DNA of 64,000 nt, taken from positions 540,817 to 604,816 of the forward strand of contig JAFKGK010000002.1 in assembly GCA_017307165.1 (NCBI GenBank). Direction: 5' to 3'. The notes beneath the pieces are model-generated. The model ran no database searches, was not told where the DNA came from, and worked only from the letters and a program-made list of their open reading frames with translations. Position 1 is the stretch's first letter. Every line of letters begins with the position of its first letter. Below, piece after piece: positions 41,133 to 47,626 of the stretch. The DNA comes from Candidatus Melainabacteria bacterium (GTDB lineage: Bacteria > Cyanobacteriota > Vampirovibrionia > Obscuribacterales > Obscuribacteraceae). The position numbers were made by a program, and so were the translations under genes.

Positions 41133-42367
41133 AAGCCAGCCAGCATGTCAATTATGACATCATTCACCACGGCCAAAACAAGCCGATCAAGGCATGGATC
41201 CGCGGCGTACAGCTCGAGCCCGAGGCTCGCCAGCAACTGCTCAACATCGCGTCCATGCCCTTTATCCACGAGCACATCGCGGTCATGCCCGACGCCCACA
41301 TGGGCAAAGGCACCACCGTCGGCAGTGTCATCCCCACCCTTGGAGCCATCATCCCTGCAGCCGTCGGCGTCGACCTCGGCTGCGGCATGATGGCGGTCTC
41401 AACCAATCTCAAGGCCTCCGTCCTGCCCGACAACCTCAAACCCGTCCGCGCAGCCATCGAAACCGCCGTCCCCGTCGGCTTTGGCTACTGGAAGGACCGC
41501 GACCTCGTACCCGGGCACCCCGCCTACAAAGCCATCGATAAAGCGTGGACCAAACTCGCTGAGAGATTTGAAAAAATCCACACCAAATACCCGATGATCT
41601 ACGGCAACGGTACCCACCAGGTACAATTGGGCTCCCTAGGCGGTGGCAACCACTTTATCGAAGTCTGCATCGACCAAGACGAAAACGTCTGGCTCATGCT
41701 CCACTCCGGCTCTCGTGGCATCGGCAACCGCATCGGCACCCATTTTATCGACCTCGCCCGCAAAGACATGCAGCGCCAATCGATCAACCTGCCCGATCGC
41801 GATCTGGCATACCTGACCGAAGGCTCCACCGTCTTTGACGACTACGTCGACGCCGTACACTGGGCCCAGGACTACGCCATGGCCAACCGTCAGATCATGA
41901 TGGACCAGGTCGTGTCTGCCCTGCAAAGGATGGATGGTTTTCCCGACTTTGAGACCGGATTGTCAGTGATCAACTGCCACCACAACTACGTGGCCCGCGA
42001 AGACCACTTTGGCAAGACCGTCTGGGTCACCAGGAAAGGCGCAGTCAGAGCCCAAGAAGGCGACTGGGGAATCATCCCCGGCTCAATGGGCACCGGCTCC
42101 TTTATCGTACAAGGTAAAGGCAACCCCGACAGCTTTAACAGCTGCTCGCACGGCGCCGGCCGCACCATGTCACGCACCAAGGCCAAAAAGCACATCTCGG
42201 TCGAACAGCACATCAAAGACACCAATGGTGTCGAGTGCCGCAAAGACTCAGGCATCATCGACGAATCGCCGAGAGCCTACAAGTCCCTCGACGCCGTCAT
42301 GAGTGCACAAAAGGACCTCGTGTCCATTGCGCACAGGCTCAAGCCGCTGGTATGCGTGAAAGGATAA
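41129..42367 (+). CDS. rtcB: RtcB 3'-phosphate RNA ligase
   Basis: 412 residues from the ATG at 41129, with AAGG 8 bases upstream, close to the E. coli length of 408; a longer frame from 41015 is ignored. Motifs: VGVDLGCGMMAV with metal-binding Asp82 and Cys85, LGSLGGGNHFIEV, LHSGSRGIGN, SVINCHHNYVARE and the guanylation segment CSHGAGRTMSR, with His341 as the GMP acceptor. RtcB uses GTP and Mn to join 2',3'-cyclic phosphate or 3'-phosphate RNA ends to 5'-OH ends in RNA repair. It overlaps the 85-residue gene upstream by 4 bases. A terminator follows at 42372. Confidence 0.95.
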   Translation: MKASQHVNYDIIHHGQNKPIKAWIRGVQLEPEARQQLLNIASMPFIHEHIAVMPDAHMGKGTTVGSVIPTLGAIIPAAVGVDLGCGMMAVSTNLKASVLPDNLKPVRAAIETAVPVGFGYWKDRDLVPGHPAYKAIDKAWTKLAERFEKIHTKYPMIYGNGTHQVQLGSLGGGNHFIEVCIDQDENVWLMLHSGSRGIGNRIGTHFIDLARKDMQRQSINLPDRDLAYLTEGSTVFDDYVDAVHWAQDYAMANRQIMMDQVVSALQRMDGFPDFETGLSVINCHHNYVAREDHFGKTVWVTRKGAVRAQEGDWGIIPGSMGTGSFIVQGKGNPDSFNSCSHGAGRTMSRTKAKKHISVEQHIKDTNGVECRKDSGIIDESPRAYKSLDAVMSAQKDLVSIAHRLKPLVCVKG

Positions 42368-42371
42368 AGAG

Positions 42372-42403
42372 AAAGTCCGCCGCTGAATGGTGGCGGACTT
42401 TTT
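42372..42403 (+). terminator. Rho-independent terminator after rtcB
   Basis: Perfect 10 bp stem AAAGTCCGCC with GGCGGACTTT, loop of 10, then a T run (TTTTTATC). It ends the rtcB transcript just before the accessory region starts. Confidence 0.8.
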
Positions 42404-42431
42404 ATCGTACATCTTGCTGGAGGCGGGATTT

Positions 42432-42923
42432 ATGAACATACCAGACGATCTCGATTGGGAGTGTGATGATCCTGACGCACTCGATCTAGACTACGAATAC
42501 GCAAAGAATAGATGGAAAGGAAAAAGTCTGCCAGAAATAGAGGATATTTTGAAGGGGCGAACTATTTATCTTGGAAGTCTGCTCGAAGATCTGCAGAACA
42601 TGCCGCGGACGCCATTTATATATTACTTTCCGACTGTGTCAAACTATATGATCACATGCAGTGACGATTTTTTGGAAGATGACAATTTTGAGCTCCTTAT
42701 GGGCTTTGACTATATAATCGAGATTGTAATCAAATATTTGAAAAATAAAGAATGCTCGAAGCTCTGGGCTTCTTTTCGAGACTTAGTGAACTTTTTAAAG
42801 TCAAATGGTCAGTTGTTTGACGAGTACAGAGACGGTCAGTTTAGTGATTCAGTTGTAAACCTAGAGAAAAAGACTGCAGAAGCCGAACATTTACTTGCAA
42901 TCGTGCAGAAAGTAGACCCCTAA
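42432..42923 (+). CDS. Small acidic protein, immunity-like, paralogue of 52749
   Basis: 163 residues from the ATG at 42432, with GGAGG 8 bases upstream. Strongly acidic N-terminus (IPDDLDWECDDPDALDLDYEY), then WKGKSLPEIEDIL, LLEDLQNMPRTPFIYYF and a helical C-terminus. The order of these segments, in particular ED-L-x-x-MP-x-x-PF-x-YF, is shared with the gene at 52749, so the two are paralogues. Acidic size and position in a region with other such genes resemble polymorphic-toxin immunity proteins. That is an inference; there is no toxin next to it. Confidence 0.7.
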   Translation: MNIPDDLDWECDDPDALDLDYEYAKNRWKGKSLPEIEDILKGRTIYLGSLLEDLQNMPRTPFIYYFPTVSNYMITCSDDFLEDDNFELLMGFDYIIEIVIKYLKNKECSKLWASFRDLVNFLKSNGQLFDEYRDGQFSDSVVNLEKKTAEAEHLLAIVQKVDP

Positions 42924-42963
42924 TGACTATGCCACCAAAACCTAGGTAATGTTGATCCTGCGA

Positions 42964-43365
42964 TCAAGCGCCGAGACATGGCCTATCCGACAGAGCCCGC
43001 CCCACGCGCTCCCAGACATGTTGCTCCATATCACTACGCCAGACACCTGCTAAGAGATTTGCAAACTTGGTGTCAGAATTGGCTGATGCTTCAACTCGAT
43101 CGATAACAGATTCGCCATGGAAACAAAGCAATTCTTCTAAAGGACCAGCTGCCAATGTATACAACAACTTTTCAGAAACATTTCTGTTAAGTACTTCCAA
43201 TATAAATGCCCACAAAAAATCAACCGAATTTTTATCGTTCTCCAGCGACGCAATGTATTCAAAGGCCCAGAAATTTTCTTCTCGAATTATAGGATCGACC
43301 TCAGTAGACATCGTCAAAATCCAAGCCTGAACAACTGCATCAAGAGATGGTGCCTCGGTAGTCAT
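42964..43365 (-). CDS. DUF6869-like small protein
   Basis: 133 residues from the ATG at 43365 (AGGTGA 9 bases upstream); a TTG three codons earlier is too close to that site. Helical, acidic, with the pattern WAFEYIASLENDKNSVDFLWAF, LAAGPLEELLCFHGESVIDRVE, FANLLAGVWRSDMEQHVWERV, which I recognise as DUF6869. The function is unknown; such proteins occur near toxin or secretion clusters and may be immunity factors. A partial second copy (39 codons) is at 45043-45162. Confidence 0.75.
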   Translation of the reverse strand: MTTEAPSLDAVVQAWILTMSTEVDPIIREENFWAFEYIASLENDKNSVDFLWAFILEVLNRNVSEKLLYTLAAGPLEELLCFHGESVIDRVEASANSDTKFANLLAGVWRSDMEQHVWERVGRALSDRPCLGA

Positions 43366-43573
43366 ATCAATCAATCACCTCCAAGACCGTTAGCTCTATA
43401 TTACTCGGCTATTCCCTATCAACAACTGCAAGCCTTTGGAGTTAAGACAAGTCAGTCCGTGTCTCGCAGCGCTAACATGATCTTTGCTGATTGAAAGGGC
43501 AGTGTTGCACCACAGAGACGCGGATGAAGCTCAAGCCGCCAAACCTATCCACCACAATCTAAGGACTGTCGGC

Positions 43574-43887
43574 TCCTCGGATAACCGATCTGGATAAGCC
43601 TCTAGACTGGATTTATCAGCACGAAGAGCGAAACATGTCCCTCCACCAAAGCCATTCACCCCACAGGTCTCCTATCTTGGCAAAACCACAAATGGTGGCA
43701 TTGACGTTGACTATTGCTTTGATGGCAGCCCAGATACCAGCAAATGCAGGCACTGGCGAATGGGGCGGCACGGTTTCCATAGCCGAGTCCAAGACTGACC
43801 ATCTCTACATAGGAAACGTCGAGATGAGCCCGGCCAGCTTTTGCCTCGCCGGTAAAACATACCAGGTCCGAGAAGCCTGGTTGGAGC
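43574..43887 (+). repeat. Direct repeat, left copy of a 314/315 bp duplication
   Basis: Matches 45162-45476 nearly base for base (one insertion, scattered substitutions). It spans the promoter and the first ~84 codons of the secreted-protein gene. Similarity stops at the same place in both (after GGTTGGAGC). Confidence 0.9.
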
Positions 43888-44090
43888 TAGAATTCGGCCT
43901 TGAGTTCAACAAAATGCCGGCTTCAGATGTGATTTTAACTTTCTGTCGCATGGTTCCTGAAGTCTGCAAGTCCTTCAGCTCGTATTTCTGCTGCCCGAGC
44001 TTCGATTCTCCCCCGGCGCGTTTCGGGAAGCTCCTTAAGATAGTCGCTGAGTGTCGCTTCTGTATCGTATTTCTTCGAGAGTCCTTCTAG
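43635..44090 (+). pseudogene. Truncated copy of the secreted protein at 45224
   Basis: The first ~84 codons (signal peptide MALMAAQIPANA, then GTGEWGGTVSIAESKTDH, VEMSPASFCLAGKTYQVREAWLE) are nearly identical to the gene at 45224. After REAWLE the homology ends. The frame runs on for ~65 codons into unrelated sequence, antisense to the gene at 43935. So it is a 3'-truncated duplicate; a short exported product could still be made. Confidence 0.75.
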
Positions 44091-44345
44091 GTCTGCCTTG
44101 TGGCGAGCATCGCCAGCTACAAGCTTGATGAAATCTAAACGCCGTTGTACGAAATCTGGGCCTAATTCTACTAAGACCAATAACGTCGCCAGAACCTCGT
44201 TCTGAACGTCTTCTTCGATTGGATTGAACCAAGCGTAAAATGCCGCATTCAGTGTTACATCCCATTCCATACTGCGGTTATCTGCCATTGCATTAATTCT
44301 GTCAAGTACGAGGAATCGATCCGACAAGGGTAACAGCGGCAGCAT
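43935..44345 (-). CDS. Helical protein of unknown function
   Basis: 136 residues. ATG at 44345, ten bases after the stop of the short upstream frame. The product is helical (MEWDVTLNAAFYAWFNPIEEDVQNEVLATLLVLVEL, DFVQRRLDFIKLVAGDARHKADLEGLSKKYDTEATLSDYLKELP) with a C-terminal Arg/Glu-rich helix. No family recognised. It lies antisense to the read-through tail of the truncated gene, inside the segment bounded by the 314 bp direct repeats. Confidence 0.6.
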   Translation of the reverse strand: MLPLLPLSDRFLVLDRINAMADNRSMEWDVTLNAAFYAWFNPIEEDVQNEVLATLLVLVELGPDFVQRRLDFIKLVAGDARHKADLEGLSKKYDTEATLSDYLKELPETRRGRIEARAAEIRAEGLADFRNHATES

Positions 44346-44354
44346 GTTTTCCGC

Positions 44355-44522
44355 TCACCGATTTTCACTCACGCCTTTTCGAATTCTGGTGTTCGTGCGC
44401 TCTACAAACTTCTTCATTTTCTCCCTCTGCTGAGGTGTTATCAGCTTTGCCTTCTTCCTTAGGTAGCGTTCGCTGTCTGCAGCCCAAAGCAGGAGGAGAT
44501 CTCCGGGTGACCCTGCCACCAC
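44355..44522 (-). CDS. Possible small basic protein or gene fragment
   Basis: 55 codons from a GTG at 44522, ending ten bases before the next gene. The product (VVAGSPGDLLLLWAADSERYLRKK... then ITPQQREKMKKFVERTNTRIRKG) has good protein-like composition, and the C-terminal part is a basic helix. No ribosome-binding site is evident, and a stop codon lies just upstream, so this may be the remaining C-terminus of a longer gene. Confidence 0.35.
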   Translation of the reverse strand: MVAGSPGDLLLLWAADSERYLRKKAKLITPQQREKMKKFVERTNTRIRKGVSENR

Positions 44523-44606
44523 AATTTATGCACTGTTGATTTAAAAGATTGTCGGCTGAGGAAGTCATTTACGATAATTGAGGTGAATGACTGAGCAAAC
44601 CTCAAA

Positions 44607-44960
44607 ATGAAGAGAAAGAAATTGATTTTACTTGGCCTGATACCACTTGGAGTGGCCGGGGAAACTTTTTACTCATCTTTGTTTCCAAGCCCCCAGACGT
44701 TGCCGGCCAATGCTGCACCGCTTTTGCTTGGAGGCACTGTTTTAAAAGCTGAAACAGCATTTGGCTCTTTGGAGATCGAAGTACTGGGTGACCTGACAAA
44801 GCGTTATCATTGGAAAGCTGTAGAAAATGCCATTCGGAATAAAGAGATAATTAGGCTTAAAATTGAAAAAGGTGTTTATCTAAACTATCCAGGCAATCGC
44901 AGTCCAGATCTAACTTCATTTTTTGGTTTAAAGCAAAATTTAGTAGATGTAGGCTTTTGA
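44607..44960 (+). CDS. Small exported or membrane-anchored protein
   Basis: 117 residues. The N-terminus MKRKKLILLGLIPLGVAGETFYS is a basic stretch plus a hydrophobic span, a signal anchor or signal peptide. The mature part has a beta-like segment (LGGTVLKAETAFGSLEIEVLGDLTKRYHW) and ends GLKQNLVDVGF. No family recognised. It lies between the two direct repeats of the 314 bp duplication. Confidence 0.55.
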   Translation: MKRKKLILLGLIPLGVAGETFYSSLFPSPQTLPANAAPLLLGGTVLKAETAFGSLEIEVLGDLTKRYHWKAVENAIRNKEIIRLKIEKGVYLNYPGNRSPDLTSFFGLKQNLVDVGF

Positions 44961-45042
44961 CAATAATCAGATTTGTAAAATACCAATGATGAAGCCTAGT
45001 GTTAGGTGAAAGAGCTGCAGGATGTGGCGATCAAAAGTCGAG

Positions 45043-45162
45043 TCATGCCCCATCCGACCGAGCGCGCTCCCAAATCTCGGGATCCATGTCACTTTGCCAG
45101 ACTCCACATAGCAAGTCGGCAAATTTGGAATCTGCAGCAGCCAATGCCTCAACTCGATCGAT
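45043..45162 (-). pseudogene. C-terminal fragment of a DUF6869-like gene
   Basis: Translates as IDRVEALAAADSKFADLLCGVWQ..., then SDMDPEIWERARSDGA and a stop. It closely matches the C-terminal 45 residues of the gene at 42964 (IDRVEASANSDTKFANLLAGVWR...). Its upstream end is cut at 45162, exactly where the 315 bp direct repeat begins, so it is a remnant left by a deletion in the duplicated segment. Confidence 0.85.
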
Positions 45163-45476
45163 CCTCAGATAACCGATCTGGATAAACCTCTAAACTGGAA
45201 TTATCAGCACGCAGAGCAAAAACATGTCCCACCACCAAAGCCATTCACCCCACAGGTCTCATATCTTGGCAAAACCACAAATGGTGGCATTGACGTTGAC
45301 TATTGCTTTGTTGGCTGCCCAGATACAAGCACATGCAGGCACTGGCGAATGGGGCGGCTCGGTTTGCATAGCCAAGTCCAAGACTGACCATCTCTACATC
45401 GGAAACGTCGAGATGAGCCCGGCCAGCTTTTGCCTCGCCGGGAAAACATACCAGGTCCGAGAAGCCTGGTTGGAGC
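45162..45476 (+). repeat. Direct repeat, right copy of the 314/315 bp duplication
   Basis: Partner of 43574-43887. It carries the upstream region and first ~84 codons of the intact secreted-protein gene. Together the two copies bound a ~1.3 kb segment with the genes at 43935, 44355 and 44607. Confidence 0.9.
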
Positions 45477-45895
45477 ATCAGGTGATCAGACCAGGAAAAC
45501 ATTTGGAGATTGGCAAAGGATACACGTTGTGTCTGACCGTGCTTGAAGATGGCAGTCGGGAAATCAACTACCAGTCCAGTCCCCGTTGCTTAGACTTTAT
45601 ATTACAAAGCGACATAGACAATTTTAGATGCATTGAGCTTATGGACAAAAAGCGATTGAGAGAAGGCACAAACATGATCAACGGAAATCCGATCGCCTAC
45701 ATAAGGCACATTTTCTTTATTGATCGCGCCACTTATCAGCCGCAGCTGAAAGCTTTCGCAAGATTTACAGCCTTTCGGATGAATAACCTGTCGGAGAAGG
45801 AAAAAGTTGCATACATGGACGAAATCAAAAATGGTGAGTTAGCAAAGACAGACTTTGCCGAAGTGATCTTCAAATTGCCTGAACTTCCCCAGTAG
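45224..45895 (+). CDS. Secreted protein of a local paralogous family
   Basis: 223 residues. The signal peptide ends about AQIQAHA-GTGEWGG. The mature part contains IAKSKTDHLYIGNVEMSPASF, then YQVREAWLEHQV, a GYTLCLTVLEDGSRE strand, a Cys-containing CLDFI segment and YIRHIFFIDRATYQPQLKAFARFTAF. The same order (I-x-x-SK-x-x-x-x-x-I-G-x-V, REAWLEHQV, GY-x-LC-x-T, CLDFI, Y-x-RH-x-FYI) occurs at 56950, in part at 43635, and more loosely at 60118. Probably a beta-rich exported domain. Function unknown. Confidence 0.75.
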   Translation: MSHHQSHSPHRSHILAKPQMVALTLTIALLAAQIQAHAGTGEWGGSVCIAKSKTDHLYIGNVEMSPASFCLAGKTYQVREAWLEHQVIRPGKHLEIGKGYTLCLTVLEDGSREINYQSSPRCLDFILQSDIDNFRCIELMDKKRLREGTNMINGNPIAYIRHIFFIDRATYQPQLKAFARFTAFRMNNLSEKEKVAYMDEIKNGELAKTDFAEVIFKLPELPQ

Positions 45896-46039
45896 AGGGT
45901 GATGAAGGCAAACACTGGCGACTCACTAGCACTCCTCGCGTTATCAGCCGGATAGATCCGGGAAAAATGTGTTGATGCGATCGCGGCGGAGGTACAAGCA
46001 TTTTTTGATAGCAGCGATCGGCACCCTGCAGGCAATTCA

Positions 46040-46750
46040 ATGACTCCAGTAAAAAGCAAAATCGATACTCTGGAGTGGTCCCAGCGATCATGGAGCACTT
46101 TGGATTTTGATGCCGGCACTGCGCTCACACCTCAGGAAGTCAAAAATCTCGAATCGATAGTAGACCGCAATCCTCAAACCAGCGATGCAAGGATATTACT
46201 GGCCGGCTACTACCAGCGATCAGCGTTTAAGCAGCGCCCCAATGCAAATGCCACCAAGTACATAACCCACCTCACCTGGCTTATCGACAACGAGCCCGCT
46301 AATCCAAATCTGCAGTCCGGCTACCTAAATCGTCGCTCGCCCTTTTACAATAAGGTCAGACAAAGTTGGCAAAAGGCAGTCAGAGCAAACCCTTCGACAG
46401 TGCAAGTCCTGGCAAACGCCGCAATGTTTTATCAGTCATCGGCATTAGCACCTGCCCTCAGATTATGGCGTCAGATCATAGCAATGCAACCAAACAATGC
46501 AGAGCACTATCGCCAAATCTCTTTTCTCTATTTTCTACATGCGGGTGACGTTAACAAGCCCTACCACAAACAGTGTGCCAAGCTTTGCGCAACCTACCTG
46601 CAAAAAGCAATGCAGATCTACAACCAGCAGCCGATCGATCCGAGTTTGAGACCGCATCTGCAAAGAGAAATTGCAGAGGTAGTAGAGTTAGCAAAGGCAT
46701 TTGGCTTTACAGCCAAATTGGATCCCGCTAGAGAAGACGCAAATGTTTGA
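46040..46750 (+). CDS. TPR-like protein, first of a tandem paralogous pair
   Basis: 236 residues, cytoplasmic by sequence. Its start ATG overlaps the end of a 22-codon frame (ATGA), which may be chance. It contains LLAGYYQRSAFKQRPNANATKYITHLTWLIDNEPA and YNKVRQSWQKAVRANPSTVQVLANAAMFYQSSALAPALRLWRQIIAMQPNN, TPR-like helices also found in the genes at 46743 and 19409. Its TGA overlaps the next start (ATGTTTGA), so the two are co-translated. Function unknown. Confidence 0.7.
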   Translation: MTPVKSKIDTLEWSQRSWSTLDFDAGTALTPQEVKNLESIVDRNPQTSDARILLAGYYQRSAFKQRPNANATKYITHLTWLIDNEPANPNLQSGYLNRRSPFYNKVRQSWQKAVRANPSTVQVLANAAMFYQSSALAPALRLWRQIIAMQPNNAEHYRQISFLYFLHAGDVNKPYHKQCAKLCATYLQKAMQIYNQQPIDPSLRPHLQREIAEVVELAKAFGFTAKLDPAREDANV

Positions 46751-47615
46751 AAACAAAGCGAGAGCGCAAAAAATAAACGACATTTCACTAGCTGACATGA
46801 ATACCTCAGATGCAATGCACGGAATGAGACTGGCCAGTGAAAGTTTTTTGATCTCGCCGCAAAATGCGCAAGTGCTTGAAAAGCAATGCGACAAAGACCC
46901 TGGCGATTTAGACGTAAGATGCCAGTTGTTAGGTTTCTACTGGTCCCATCAGCTGTGCTGTCCTCAATACAGGGACCGCAGAATAGCAAATATCATTTGG
47001 TTGATCGACAATTTTCGAGATCTTAAGCGAGGTATAAACATCCTATTGCTTCCGGCCCCAGGCGACGGAGTATTCGTCTCCAAAATCCGCGACGCGTGGC
47101 AACGCCGTATAGATCTTGATCCAGATAATCCTCTCAATTACCAAAACATGGGCGATTTTCTCCTAAGCACCGATGCAGCGGCAGCTTGCCCTTACTACGA
47201 AAAGACCTTTTCGCTAAATGGAGATGAGGAAATCGCATCGACCTTAGAAACTGCAAAGGTGCTTGCGCGACACGTCACAAATATGACAGACGAAGACTAT
47301 GGGCAAAACATAACGTGCGTTTATAAGCTGCTGCAAGCTGGAGATCAACTCCTCCAGGAGACACAAAATCGCATGCAACCGAGTGAAGTTGTTTGGAAAG
47401 AATTTTTTGACATCGCTCACGAGTTGATTTGGAGTCTATCGTTTGTTTCATTTTCGCAAGCAGCCTGCCAGGTGCCTCTTGACTCACCGGCTCCAATGAT
47501 TTGCAAGAGCGCGCTGCGCAGTATTTACAAGACCATTGACGCTAAATCTGAGATAGGTCGATCGCTGAGGAAGTCAAAACTAAAAGCTCTATGGAAAGAT
47601 CTGGTCAATGACTAA
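46743..47615 (+). CDS. TPR-like protein, second of the tandem pair
   Basis: 290 residues from the ATG at 46743 (GAGAAG upstream), overlapping the previous stop by 8 bases; a frame start at 46701 lies inside the previous gene and is not used. Shared module: DLDVRCQLLGFYWSHQLCC...IANIIWLIDNF, then SKIRDAWQRRIDLDPDNPLNYQNMGDFLLSTDAAAACPYYEKTF. The rest is helical. Paralogue of 46040 and, more distantly, of 19409. It converges with the retropepsin gene, 11 bp between stops. Confidence 0.7.
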   Translation: MFENKARAQKINDISLADMNTSDAMHGMRLASESFLISPQNAQVLEKQCDKDPGDLDVRCQLLGFYWSHQLCCPQYRDRRIANIIWLIDNFRDLKRGINILLLPAPGDGVFVSKIRDAWQRRIDLDPDNPLNYQNMGDFLLSTDAAAACPYYEKTFSLNGDEEIASTLETAKVLARHVTNMTDEDYGQNITCVYKLLQAGDQLLQETQNRMQPSEVVWKEFFDIAHELIWSLSFVSFSQAACQVPLDSPAPMICKSALRSIYKTIDAKSEIGRSLRKSKLKALWKDLVND

Positions 47616-47626
47616 TTTCCCTCTGT

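Noticed and set aside
44365..44568. 67-codon frame with a CINCGG motif
   Set aside because: It overlaps a better frame (44355-44522) on the same strand, the composition is poor, and a single Cys-x-x-Cys gives no domain.
45974..46042. 22-codon leader frame overlapping the start of 46040
   Set aside because: The ATGA overlap with the next gene is suggestive, but the peptide is Arg-rich with no attenuator structure and no clear ribosome-binding site, so chance is more likely.
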